NCBI RefSeq assembly: GCF_000711235.1
Contig: NZ_JOMI01000001.1
Location: forward strand, 773,276-837,275
Source of the DNA: Prevotella sp. 10(H)
GTDB lineage: Bacteria > Bacteroidota > Bacteroidia > Bacteroidales > Dysgonomonadaceae
Length of the DNA: 64,000 nucleotides
Direction: 5' to 3'
Shown here: positions 18,539 through 27,353 of the stretch, piece by piece
How positions within the stretch are numbered: position 1 is the first letter of the stretch
Layout of the letters: each line of letters begins with the position of its first letter
Notes under the pieces: generated by a model
What the model saw: only the letters and a program-made list of their open reading frames with translations
Told to the model about the DNA's origin: nothing
Database searches by the model: none
Program-made: the position numbers and the translations under genes

Positions 18539-19135
18539 ATGAACAACAAGATTCTTTACATAGGCATAATACTATTAATCATATCATTACAGGCATGTAA
18601 TCAATCTAGTAGCGAATCTTTATCGAAAAAAGATGCTGTACTGTCTGTCATCCACGAAAGAAAGAGCGTCAGAAATTTTGTCAAAGACAGGCCGGTATCG
18701 AAAGAAGATATCGAGATGCTTCTGCGTGCAGGAATGGCCGCGCCGTCGGGGAAGAATGTCCAAGCTTGGGAGTTTGTAGTAATAGATGACCGTAGTACGC
18801 TGGATAAGATGGCTGCAGAACTTCCCACAGCCAAGATGCTGGCGGAAGCACCGATGGCAATTGTTGTTTGTGGCGATACCGTTCGTCAGTCATACTGGTA
18901 TCTCGATTGCGCAGCTGCTACTGAAAATATACTGCTGGCTGTCGAGGCTTCAGGTCTTGGCGCTGTGTGGACAGCCGCTTACCCATATCGCGACAGGATG
19001 AATACGGTTATTAAGTATACAGAACTGCCTCCGCAAATATTACCATTGGTAGTGATTCCCGTAGGTCATCCAATGGGAAAACATAGCCCGAAGGATAAAT
19101 ATGATGAGAAGAAAGTACATATGAATAAATGGTAA
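18539..19135 (+). CDS. Lipoprotein-anchored nitroreductase-family protein
   Basis: A 198-residue protein with a bacterial lipoprotein signal (SLQAC, Cys20) followed by a complete small nitroreductase domain: HERKSVRNF (FMN phosphate-binding region), MAAPSGKNVQAWEFVV, DCAAATENILLAVEASGLGAVW, and a closing IPVGHP. Family members are cytoplasmic FMN flavoenzymes that reduce nitro groups or quinones with NAD(P)H. Here the lipid signal predicts a periplasmic enzyme, where NAD(P)H is absent, so another electron donor or a redox-sensor role would be needed. It is transcribed alone; the next gene converges 12 nt away. Confidence 0.85.
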   Translation: MNNKILYIGIILLIISLQACNQSSSESLSKKDAVLSVIHERKSVRNFVKDRPVSKEDIEMLLRAGMAAPSGKNVQAWEFVVIDDRSTLDKMAAELPTAKMLAEAPMAIVVCGDTVRQSYWYLDCAAATENILLAVEASGLGAVWTAAYPYRDRMNTVIKYTELPPQILPLVVIPVGHPMGKHSPKDKYDEKKVHMNKW

Positions 19136-19147
19136 GCAAAGCGAGAT

Positions 19148-21598
19148 TTACTTTATTCCGAGGGAACTAAGGTTTAAAGAGAATCTGACACCGAATTTCT
19201 TAAACTTCACATTATTCAGAGATACATATGTGCCGATACCTATACGTCGGGTAATGGATACAGAATATCCTAGTTCGGCATATGAATCTACATCGGGCGT
19301 GAATAAAGTTTTTATATGTATATTCTCGGTAAAAGGTTTGCCCTGTAGAAAAGGAATGTATTTCAACAAGACATATTTGCCCGAATAATTAAGAAAAATA
19401 TTCACCCAGTATCTGTTTGTCTGCAATTCATAGTTACCGAGTAACAGGAACGAATCGAACAGTGAATTGAGATTGATCAGCAGGTCGGATGCCCCGAAAT
19501 GCTGATAATCCGCAAAATGCATATTCTTATCTTTCCTGAGAAATACACCGCCTTCAATTTTATAGTCTATACGGTTGAAGTAGTCCAAATCGATATTATG
19601 GATAAAACCTCCTTTCAGCTTCCTGTATTTCGAATTATTGACCTGCCAAGAAGAAAAGCCTTCCTGATATTCTACATTGAATATCATAGGTACTTTCTTT
19701 TCAAGCATCTCTACGCCATCGGAAGGTGAATAACGGGTAAACGGAGTATAAGACAACGAAAGTGAATAATATGTTCTGTCGAAACGGTCGTCAGGGAAGA
19801 TATTATCTTTAATATGATGACGGTTCAAAAGATTAAAATCGGTATGGTTCCTCAACCCGTGGCGCTTTTCTATTCCCAGTGAAGCTGTAGTTTTAATCTT
19901 ATCCGTGACATATATACTATTACTTACATTTGCATAATCCTTTTGAAACAGAAAGTTATAATTCTCCCCCATAAACAGCGAAGCAAAATAGTTCTGATAC
20001 CGCGTTACCGTAAGGCTGTTGAAGTCTGCCGACCGCGATCCGGCGGAAAAAGTAAGCTGACCCTGTCTCTTGGGCGAATAATTATACAGTACATCTCCGC
20101 CATACAAAGCACGGTGCCGGGCTGTAAGATAATACACATAGGGTGATATTTCTATCGACTTATTATCTTCCAGTTTACCCTTTATATTAAACTTCTGTCC
20201 TACCCAGAAACCATCTACATAGTTATAATCCCAAAACACATATTTTACCCCGCTGAAGCGGACAGACCAGTCTGTTGCATTGTTTCCATACAGATAATCT
20301 CCGAATAATATCCGGCCGATCCAGTAGTTCGCAGGATTATATTTTTCCTTATTAAACGGTATAGAATCAATATACAGACTATCATTCGTCAGAGAATGTA
20401 AAGGTACAGTCCTTATAGAATCCCAGTATAATGCATCTTTCTTTTTTGCATCGCTTGAGACAACAAGCCGTTGAGGTGTAATTTCGGCCATCTCCGGGAC
20501 AATTTCTCTTGCCTTACCTGACAAATCGTTATATTTTACCGATGTATAATAACTTACCGTACCCGAAACACCCAACTGATCGAAATTAATATCTGTGCTG
20601 TAAGATACAGGCAGGTAAGCATCATCTTTAAGTGGCTGGTATGATACGGTAGTGGTACGGTTGACTCCATGCGCTCCATCAGTGATAATAGCCTTATCCA
20701 CATACCATTCCCCGTCTGCTATAAGAAGATATCCGCTTATCAGTTCGGGATCTCTGAGCCGGGGCTCTACTTCAATCTTGTGTAATATCTTACCGTTCCT
20801 TTTGTAATATCCTCTGTATCTATATCTGTAATACGAAAACGCACTGGAATTCAGAGGTGAAATAAATATATTGAACCGTGACGAATATATTGAGCCACCC
20901 AGAATATCTATTAATCCCCTGTAATTAATTTCATCGGGAATGTTACCGGAGTAGGCTTTTATCGTAAAATGGTAATCGTCGGGATAAGAATAGTCCATTT
21001 CGCTGTATATCTCCTGCCTGAATGTTTTATTCCGGATATCCGAGAGTTTGTATTTCTCTACTTTGAATGTTACCCAGTCGATAATATCGGAAATCTTGTT
21101 CATACTGAAATTTCCTTTCGTATAAAGAAAGCTTTGATAACCGGTAATTGTTTCCGCATAACGCGGGGCTGTACGAATAACTTCGCGCATAATACCTCTT
21201 GCCATTGCATTGCGCTGATGGGAGTTCTGCGTATGGTCTATATGGAGTGAATCAGTTTGCAGGCTTATAGATTCGGTAATCAATGAATCTTTATATAGTA
21301 TTACTTTACTTTCATACAACTTGTAGTCTAACTGGTCGAACAGAAGTGTATAACGTCCTTCGGGTAAAGTGGTCTGAAACAATCCTTCCTTATTTGTTAC
21401 TAGTCCCTGAGATGCTTCCCCGATAAATACCGATACGCCTTCAAGCGGAACGCCTGAAGTATCTCTCACCACACCTTTCAGATTTTGCGTATGTGCATAG
21501 TTAACGCAAAATACTAAGAGTATTATATATAAAATTGCCCTTCCCAACGCTTTTACAAATAGAATTTTTAAAAATAGTACTTTCCGTTGAGTGTGCAA
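19148..21598 (-). CDS. DUF5686 outer-membrane protein with carboxypeptidase-regulatory domain
   Basis: An 816-residue protein. A signal peptide is followed by a CarboxypepD_reg-like beta-sandwich (NLKGVVRDTSGVPLEGVSVFI, about residues 40-120), then the DUF5686 region with ARGIMREVIRTAPRYAETI and a C-terminal beta-barrel-like half ending in an aromatic/hydrophobic strand, typical of outer-membrane insertion. The family is common in Bacteroidota and its function is poorly defined. There is no ATG near the start: TTG at 21598 gives a long N-region, and TTG at 21547 gives a shorter conventional signal. Which is used is unclear. It converges with the lipoprotein nitroreductase gene. Confidence 0.85.
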   Translation of the reverse strand: MHTQRKVLFLKILFVKALGRAILYIILLVFCVNYAHTQNLKGVVRDTSGVPLEGVSVFIGEASQGLVTNKEGLFQTTLPEGRYTLLFDQLDYKLYESKVILYKDSLITESISLQTDSLHIDHTQNSHQRNAMARGIMREVIRTAPRYAETITGYQSFLYTKGNFSMNKISDIIDWVTFKVEKYKLSDIRNKTFRQEIYSEMDYSYPDDYHFTIKAYSGNIPDEINYRGLIDILGGSIYSSRFNIFISPLNSSAFSYYRYRYRGYYKRNGKILHKIEVEPRLRDPELISGYLLIADGEWYVDKAIITDGAHGVNRTTTVSYQPLKDDAYLPVSYSTDINFDQLGVSGTVSYYTSVKYNDLSGKAREIVPEMAEITPQRLVVSSDAKKKDALYWDSIRTVPLHSLTNDSLYIDSIPFNKEKYNPANYWIGRILFGDYLYGNNATDWSVRFSGVKYVFWDYNYVDGFWVGQKFNIKGKLEDNKSIEISPYVYYLTARHRALYGGDVLYNYSPKRQGQLTFSAGSRSADFNSLTVTRYQNYFASLFMGENYNFLFQKDYANVSNSIYVTDKIKTTASLGIEKRHGLRNHTDFNLLNRHHIKDNIFPDDRFDRTYYSLSLSYTPFTRYSPSDGVEMLEKKVPMIFNVEYQEGFSSWQVNNSKYRKLKGGFIHNIDLDYFNRIDYKIEGGVFLRKDKNMHFADYQHFGASDLLINLNSLFDSFLLLGNYELQTNRYWVNIFLNYSGKYVLLKYIPFLQGKPFTENIHIKTLFTPDVDSYAELGYSVSITRRIGIGTYVSLNNVKFKKFGVRFSLNLSSLGIK

Positions 21599-21686
21599 GG
21601 ATTTCTTTGCTATAAATGAGTTTAGAGCATATTTATTAAAGAGATTTTAATAATTAGTCTTGCTAAGAGGCTAGCGTGGAATTAAT

Positions 21687-22676
21687 TCAATCAACAAATA
21701 CTACCGGATTTGCATTTCGTAAATAATCCTCAACCTGCTGCACATTGGTATCTTTCAATATTACTTTTTTATCTCTGTCTAAAAGATAAATAGCAGGTAT
21801 AGCCTTAAGGTCATATAAACGTTTATTGGTAACATCCTGATTCTTGTCGTAGCAGTTTATCCATTCAGAAGGAAATGCAGGCAGGTATCTTTTCCATTCC
21901 GTCAGGTCTTTATCAGGGTAAAATGCAAATACTGTCAGTCCGTTTTTCAGCATCGTCTTTATAACAGGAGAGTTCATAAGAGCATAACTCGCTTCTTCAC
22001 AAGCTTCACACCCCGGATTGTAAAAATAAAGGAGTGTGTAGCTGCTATTGATATTATAAAGCATATCCGAGCGGCCGGACGGAAGTGTATAACTTATATT
22101 CGCAGCTTTATCTCCTACTCTGTTCTTCATCAGCATTTCCAGATCAAATTTTGCCTTTTCCTTCACTACATCAGAAGCCCGACTGTCATTTACTATATAT
22201 TCCACTACCGGAATATAATATTCTTCGTTGCGCATCGGCGAGTTAGGATCATAAAGATATTTATCATACATATCTGTAAAATAACGGAACATCCGGCCTG
22301 TTTCTTCTTTTTCGGCCGATGTCAGTATATTCTTTATCGATGACTCGACATTTTCGAATGAAGTATGCGGAAAAATATCTATGTAATTCGTAAAAGCCTG
22401 CTCGGTCACTTCCGGCATATGGCAGTATACGGTATCCGAAAAATCAAAATTATCCCAGTAATGCGCAGCGAGATATGCTGCACGGTCGGCAGGAGCAGTT
22501 AATTGATAAGGAATGGCTATCATATTAAATTCCCTCTTCTTATCTGTTTGCAGACTATCTTCTGATATATTATCCTTCTTATCTGAATTTCCGTTGCATG
22601 AACAAAATATCAAAACGAAAAATGAAATGGCAGTTAACTGGCAATGTATGTAGTATTGTTTATTCGATTTAATCAT
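21687..22676 (-). CDS. Thioredoxin-like lipoprotein with DUF5106-type N-terminus
   Basis: A 329-residue lipoprotein with signal ending CSC (Cys27). The N-terminal half resembles DUF5106 (YLAAHYWDNFDFSDT, then YIDIFPHTSFENVESSIKNIL), a domain that precedes thioredoxin folds in Bacteroidota. The C-terminal half is a redoxin with YFYNPGCEACEEA (a C-x-x-C near residue 222), then WINCYDK and the cis-Pro segment IPAIYLLD. It is probably a periplasmic thiol-disulfide protein. Upstream is a terminator that separates it from the DUF4249/TonB receptor operon, so it probably has its own promoter. Confidence 0.85.
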   Translation of the reverse strand: MIKSNKQYYIHCQLTAISFFVLIFCSCNGNSDKKDNISEDSLQTDKKREFNMIAIPYQLTAPADRAAYLAAHYWDNFDFSDTVYCHMPEVTEQAFTNYIDIFPHTSFENVESSIKNILTSAEKEETGRMFRYFTDMYDKYLYDPNSPMRNEEYYIPVVEYIVNDSRASDVVKEKAKFDLEMLMKNRVGDKAANISYTLPSGRSDMLYNINSSYTLLYFYNPGCEACEEASYALMNSPVIKTMLKNGLTVFAFYPDKDLTEWKRYLPAFPSEWINCYDKNQDVTNKRLYDLKAIPAIYLLDRDKKVILKDTNVQQVEDYLRNANPVVFVD

Positions 22677-22761
22677 GTCACTTGTTTTACAGGTTTCTAT
22701 AATTAACGAATTAACATATTAATTGTTCTCTTAGCAGCACGTTTGTTGAAAATATAGGTTT

Positions 22762-22804
22762 AAAAAAACAAAGATACCTGTCAATTTCAACAGATATCTT
22801 TGTT
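22762..22804 (-). terminator. Terminator of the TonB receptor/DUF4249 operon
   Basis: Stem AACAAAGATACCTGT (22767-22781) with ACAGATATCTTTGTT (22790-22804), one mismatch and an 8-nt loop. On the minus strand the hairpin is followed by a run of T. Confidence 0.8.
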
Positions 22805-22825
22805 TACTTTACTTTTAAAAATCTT

Positions 22826-23635
22826 CTATTCTTCCCACTTGGCGATCACCGATTTACGATCGAAAGAATAGGCATAAAATACACCTAACGCTCCGCCTTT
22901 TATATTGGAAGTAGGGTTGTTAAGAGAGTTACTTATCTCGCTCAAATTAAAAAAGAACGTATAAGAAGGTTTGTCTAGGCACTGGAATTCGATAGTCAAT
23001 TCATCATCCTGCTTGATAATATCATCATCATCCTTATCAGAAAATACAGGTAATGGCAGATGCATTGTATTACCGTCCGTAAACTCGGTTGAAACAGTAA
23101 TCTCGTCTATGTCTGAACGCTGTTCCCCATTGATGAATAAAAGGCAACGATAATTTTCATGTTCTTTTCCTACAGGGTCTTTGAAGTGAATCATCGGGAT
23201 AGCATAATCCATTGCCAGAATCTTGTATGTGGTCACCGAATCGAGCTTCACCTGCGAGGGCATTCTCGACGTAGCCGTATATTCTATTCCTTCATATAAT
23301 ACCGACATATTGTATGTGCGTCCTTCTACTCCTTTCAAGGTTTCCGCTACATACCAGCCTGTAGCATCCTGTTCCAATATTTCGGAATTTCCGGCATCGT
23401 CGGATATTTTCACTATCGCTCCTTTAAGGAACGGATATCCGCTGTTGTCATCAAAATCTATCGTATGACTGATACGTACTTTAGCTAATGTATTCTGCGG
23501 TACCATCCCTTCTATCTGTATACGCGGCGGCACGGAACGCAAGTCGACGTCTATTTCTTTTTCGCATGAATAAGCTGTGAAAAGAAAGAGCATTATTGCA
23601 GCGGGTAATCTTAGTACTTTATATATATTGTTCAT
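22826..23635 (-). CDS. DUF4249 lipoprotein, partner of the TonB-dependent receptor
   Basis: A 269-residue lipoprotein: signal with AYSC (Cys24), then an acidic start EKEIDVDLRS as in surface-exported Bacteroidota lipoproteins. The mature protein matches DUF4249: IQIEGMVPQNTLAKVRISHTIDF, then a beta-sandwich with AIVKISDDAGN, and the closing GALGVFYAYS motif. In Bacteroidota, DUF4249 genes pair with CarboxypepD-TonB receptors, probably as a surface substrate-binding subunit. It lies 17 nt downstream of that receptor and shares its promoter. Confidence 0.9.
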   Translation of the reverse strand: MNNIYKVLRLPAAIMLFLFTAYSCEKEIDVDLRSVPPRIQIEGMVPQNTLAKVRISHTIDFDDNSGYPFLKGAIVKISDDAGNSEILEQDATGWYVAETLKGVEGRTYNMSVLYEGIEYTATSRMPSQVKLDSVTTYKILAMDYAIPMIHFKDPVGKEHENYRCLLFINGEQRSDIDEITVSTEFTDGNTMHLPLPVFSDKDDDDIIKQDDELTIEFQCLDKPSYTFFFNLSEISNSLNNPTSNIKGGALGVFYAYSFDRKSVIAKWEE

Positions 23636-23652
23636 AATCTTAATTTTAGCAG

Positions 23653-25998
23653 TTAAAATTTAAAATTCCATGTAATAGACGGCACAAATGTGAATAATGA
23701 ATACTGATAGGCAGAAGTCTTACTTGCATCATCATTATTCGTACGGAAACGTATCATATAGGCATTCTCCCTACCGTAAGCATTGTAAAGACTGAAAGCC
23801 AGTTCGGACTCAAACTTAGAAGTCTTTTTCAGCAGGCAGGTAGCACCGAGGTCGAGACGGTGATAATCCGGCATACGGTAGCCGTTTCTTTCTGCATAGT
23901 ACATGACATCCTTGCCGTTTATCTGGTATTTCCCGCTCGGATAAGTAATGGCATTTCCAGTATAGTATACCCATGCCGCCGAAAGCGTCCATTTACGGTT
24001 TAGCTCATAGACGCTAACAATGGAAAGGTCATGCGTCCTGTCCTGATAGGCATTATACCACTTGTCTTCGTTAACCCCGTCGATTTTCTTTTCCGATTTG
24101 GACAGAGTGTATCCGATCCAGCCGGTGAGGCGTCCCAGTCTCTTTTTCAGCATCAGTTCTACACCGTAGGCACGGCCTTTGCCGTATCGCAATTCTGTTT
24201 CTACAACATCGTATCCCTGAATATTAGCATTGTCCTTGTAGTCGATCTGGTTACGCATATCCTTGTAGTATGTTTCTACACTGAACTCATATGTGTTATT
24301 GGAGAAGTTGCGGAAATAACCGATCGAATACTGGTCTGCTATCTGCGGTTTTACATTATTCGAACTGGAAGTCCATCTGTCGAAAGGGGTTCCCTGCGCT
24401 GCATACGTCAACAGGTGCATATTCTGTACTGTACGCGCATACGCAGCTTTTACAGAAGAAGTATTATTGAGTTTATATGCCAATGATGCACGCGGCTCCA
24501 AATTTACATATGTTTTCACCACTTTACCCGACTTATACCACACACTGTCTATAACATTGTTATCGGCATCGAGATTGTAATATTCGCCCTTACCCAAGGC
24601 CATAAATGCGGACAATCGTAGTCCGTATATGACTTCTAGCCTGTCGGTCAGTTTCATTTCGTTCGATGCATAGATAGCATTTTCTGACGAATAACGGTGA
24701 TGTAAATCTACACTACTCTTTTCTTCCGAATTCAGTTCGTAGTTACCCGGGCCTACATCGTGGAAGGTAGAACTCAATCCGAATCTCCACAAACTGTTTT
24801 TATTAGGTTCGAATATAAATTCCTGCTTAAGCCCGTAATCCTTTATCTTGGCTTTCCCGTGCATATCCATTCCTATATTCATACCGAAATAGTATTTATA
24901 CTGATTATAGAAAACAGATGTAGACGAATTCCATTTACTGTTCATTATGCGTGACCATTTCAGTGTACCGAACATATTCCCCCAGTTGATCTCGGCATCA
25001 TCTTTCAGTACCATTTTATCCGTACCGTGATATCCCGAAAAGGATAGCTGGTCTTTATCCGAAAGACTGAAATTCAGCTTGGCATTCAGATCGTAGAAAT
25101 AAAGGTAGCTGTTCTTCATTTCTTCTATTCCTGCCAACCGTCCGATTGCATCCGCATATGTACGCCTTGCCCCTACGATAAAGGACGATTTTCCTTTCTG
25201 AATAGGCCCTTCAACATTCAGTTTGGAAGAGATCAAGCCGATACCTCCCGAAACATGATAGCCCTGATTATCCCCGTTTCGTTGCTGTACATCGAGGATA
25301 GACGACAAGCGTTCTCCGAATTGCGACGGCATAGCCCCTTTGTAAAGTGTTATATCACGCAGTACATCGGAGTTGAAAGTGGAAAAGAAACCCATAAGAT
25401 GTGATGCATTATACAATGGTACATTATCGAGCAGAATCATATTTTGGTCGGCGCTACCGCCACGCACATAAAAACCCGAACTTCCTTCCCCTGCTCCCTG
25501 TACACCTGGAGTCAGCTGAATTGTCTTGATGATATCTCGCTCACCCAATAAAACAGGCAGTTTGTTTATCTTCTCTATTTCGAGCCGTTCGACTCCCGTC
25601 TGCGGAGATGAAACATTGGCATCGGCCCGACCGCCGGATATCACGACTTCCTGCAATCCTATGGATGTCTGTTGAAGTTCGATTTCAAGGCGCATATCTT
25701 TAGTGAGGGATATACTTATTTCCCGTTTTTCATAGCCTATATAGTCTACCTGTAAAATGTAGTTTCCTTTTGGCAATGATAAATTGTATTCACCTTTTTC
25801 ATCCGAGGCAATACCCTTTCCTCCATGGTCTTTTACTATGATAGGAACGCCTATCAATGTTTCCTTAGTGCGAGCATCATATACTATGCCTTTTATCTTG
25901 TATGTTTGTGCATACGAAAAAGATGAAAAAAGAATAAAGAATGTCAGTGCAAAGAAAAATCTAGCATTTCTTTGTACGAAACGATAATGTAATGTCAT
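23653..25998 (-). CDS. TonB-dependent receptor with CarboxypepD_reg N-terminal domain
   Basis: About 781 residues. Signal peptide (SYAQ), a carboxypeptidase-regulatory-like sandwich (YKIKGIVYDARTKETLIGVPI), a plug domain (GVERLEIEKINKLPVLLGERDIIKTIQLTPGVQ, GFYVRGGSADQNMILLDNVPLYN), and a 22-strand-type barrel ending in ITWNFKF. The substrate is unknown; with DUF4249 it forms a two-gene uptake operon that is not SusCD. The open frame runs back to TTG 26031, but ATG 25998 gives a normal signal peptide and fits the promoter at 26042-26073. Confidence 0.92.
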   Translation of the reverse strand: MTLHYRFVQRNARFFFALTFFILFSSFSYAQTYKIKGIVYDARTKETLIGVPIIVKDHGGKGIASDEKGEYNLSLPKGNYILQVDYIGYEKREISISLTKDMRLEIELQQTSIGLQEVVISGGRADANVSSPQTGVERLEIEKINKLPVLLGERDIIKTIQLTPGVQGAGEGSSGFYVRGGSADQNMILLDNVPLYNASHLMGFFSTFNSDVLRDITLYKGAMPSQFGERLSSILDVQQRNGDNQGYHVSGGIGLISSKLNVEGPIQKGKSSFIVGARRTYADAIGRLAGIEEMKNSYLYFYDLNAKLNFSLSDKDQLSFSGYHGTDKMVLKDDAEINWGNMFGTLKWSRIMNSKWNSSTSVFYNQYKYYFGMNIGMDMHGKAKIKDYGLKQEFIFEPNKNSLWRFGLSSTFHDVGPGNYELNSEEKSSVDLHHRYSSENAIYASNEMKLTDRLEVIYGLRLSAFMALGKGEYYNLDADNNVIDSVWYKSGKVVKTYVNLEPRASLAYKLNNTSSVKAAYARTVQNMHLLTYAAQGTPFDRWTSSSNNVKPQIADQYSIGYFRNFSNNTYEFSVETYYKDMRNQIDYKDNANIQGYDVVETELRYGKGRAYGVELMLKKRLGRLTGWIGYTLSKSEKKIDGVNEDKWYNAYQDRTHDLSIVSVYELNRKWTLSAAWVYYTGNAITYPSGKYQINGKDVMYYAERNGYRMPDYHRLDLGATCLLKKTSKFESELAFSLYNAYGRENAYMIRFRTNNDDASKTSAYQYSLFTFVPSITWNFKF

Positions 25999-26041
25999 AA
26001 TTACTAGTTTAAATTTAGTGTCAAAAATCAACTTCAGGAGT

Positions 26042-26073
26042 CAAAGCTATATCTATAGCTGTATGCAGGCAAT
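26042..26073 (-). promoter_or_regulatory. Promoter of the TonB receptor/DUF4249 operon
   Basis: On the minus strand, ATTG (26070-26073), a 20-nt spacer and TAGCTTTG (26042-26049), an exact -7 match. The predicted start of transcription is about 37 nt before ATG 25998. Confidence 0.6.
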
Positions 26074-26115
26074 CGCAAATCGACCAAACGATAGTATTAC
26101 CCGACGAATGAATGA

Positions 26116-26304
26116 TTATAATCTTTTAGTTATGGCATGGGAGTGCAACCGCCGCCAATCGATTTCCTTTGTTACCTTTTCTCCTGTTGGGCCGTTAAAT
26201 AATAAGTCATCGTGTAGCAATGTATCCAAAACATCGCGATCGCAATCTTTCATCGCTCGTAATAGTATGTTCTCACAAGCTATTACTTTGTCTTCAGGTG
26301 TCAT
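26116..26304 (-). pseudogene. Truncated NTF2/SnoaL-like (DUF4440-type) remnant
   Basis: A 62-codon frame. The first ~48 residues (MTPEDKVIACENILLRAMK, LLHDDLLFNGPTGEKVTKE) look like the N-terminus of DUF4440/NTF2-like proteins, which normally run to about 120 residues. After that the sequence becomes WRRLHSHAITKRL and stops, with no family match in the other frames up to the TonB receptor promoter. Probably a gene remnant whose 3' part was replaced; a functional short protein is unlikely. Confidence 0.55.
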
Positions 26305-26687
26305 TTAATAAAAATTAGTGTCAGTTTGTTTAATACTCTAATAAATCTCTCCTACTTAGTACGACATTTTGATAGTTTTATCACATTGGAAACTTCAATT
26401 TAACAATATTTAAAAGAAATGAAAATTAATAAATTACTTGTAATTTCATATTATTGATTATCATCATCTATATGTTTATGAGTGGGTTTTATAAAAATAA
26501 CACATTAAAAAATGTTGTATTACGTAGTAAAAAGCTATATTTTAACACAATTAGATTAATTAAATTTAACAGTATCTATAACATATCCTGGTTCTAATAA
26601 TGGATGAAAAATTTATCTATGTAATAGCTATTATTAGCTTGTCGATCTTTGAAATAATTCTTTAGTTTAACAAGGAATTTTTAATAA

Positions 26688-26720
26688 TTTGGCTAATACC
26701 TGTAAATTAAGTTACTTTTG
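26688..26720 (+). promoter_or_regulatory. Bacteroidota-type promoter, upstream copy
   Basis: TTTG (26688-26691), a 21-nt spacer, TACTTTTG (26713-26720). The -7 box lies inside a 22-bp direct repeat whose second copy has the same TACTTTTG at 26849-26856, with TTTA at 26824-26827 as a weaker -33. It reads toward the small membrane protein gene at 27077. Confidence 0.5.
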
Positions 26721-26868
26721 TTACCTTTTAACTAAATACAGTCAATTAATGTAAATTTCACAATTAGATACAAGTAAACGGTAAACAAGTAGACGAGTCT
26801 TTCAACTCGTATCTCGTATCTTGTTTACTTGTCAACTGAAATTTCCGTTACTTTTGTTACCTTTTAAC
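26711..26868 (+). repeat. 22-bp direct repeat flanking a palindrome
   Basis: The 22-bp sequence at 26711-26732, from GTTACTTTTG through CCTTTTAAC, recurs without mismatch at 26847-26868. The palindromic element 26770-26832 sits between the two copies. It resembles a duplication made on insertion of the palindrome, or a promoter duplication. Confidence 0.7.
26770..26832. repeat. Dispersed palindromic repeat, copy A
   Basis: Imperfect palindrome with arms starting ACAAGTAAAC and ending GTTTACTTGT, and central ACGAGT/ACTCGT pairs. The reverse complement of its right arm matches the left arm of copy B (51531) at about 26 of 28 positions, so the two are homologous elements. Confidence 0.65.
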
Positions 26869-27076
26869 AATTATGCGCTGAGCTTTAATCATCTTAATTT
26901 AAGGATTAAAACGCTAATTGCAAAGATTAGCTAAAATATTTGGAAATGTGATTTTTAAGGTCTATGTTTATCGTGTATATCACTTCATAAAGAAAGGACT
27001 GCGTATGAAAAGACAAAAGTATTGATTGTTTGAGGAATCTGATTCTTATAGTTTCTAACAGCTAAATTTATCAATC

Positions 27077-27295
27077 ATGCAAAAGTACAGCAAATACAAG
27101 GTTTTACACAGAATATCATATATTGTATTCTTTTCTTACCTTCTCATTCTGGCTATATTAAAATTTAATTTCGGGCAATATAACGACTATGCTGCATACT
27201 TCATTATCGTTCCGTTTCTGATATATTGCGCGATAGCTATATCGATCACTATTCTGGCGCGGAAATCGAGATCGAAAAAATATATAACCGGATGA
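27077..27295 (+). CDS. Small two-helix membrane protein
   Basis: A 72-residue protein with a basic N-terminus (MQKYSKYKVLHR), two predicted membrane helices (about 13-31 and 38-60) and a basic tail RKSRSKKY, so both ends probably face the cytoplasm. No family was recognised. It is preceded by promoter-like sequences and followed by a clear terminator, which supports a real gene. The role is unknown. Confidence 0.5.
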   Translation: MQKYSKYKVLHRISYIVFFSYLLILAILKFNFGQYNDYAAYFIIVPFLIYCAIAISITILARKSRSKKYITG

Positions 27296-27321
27296 CAGAA
27301 TAACGATCGGATAAAAAATAT

Positions 27322-27346
27322 AAAGGTTACCGGAAAGGTAACCTTT
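27322..27346. terminator. Bidirectional terminator
   Basis: Perfect 9-bp stem AAAGGTTAC / GTAACCTTT with a 7-nt loop, between convergent genes ending at 27295 and 27354. Confidence 0.75.
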
Positions 27347-27353
27347 ATCATTA

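Larger units (their letters stand above)
26305..27076. other. Gene-free AT-rich region with duplicated promoter and palindrome
   Basis: No coding frame stands out. The recognisable content is a 22-bp perfect direct repeat (26711 and 26847), each copy carrying a -7 box, on either side of a 70-bp imperfect palindrome. The rest is AT-rich with no clear structure. Confidence 0.6.
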
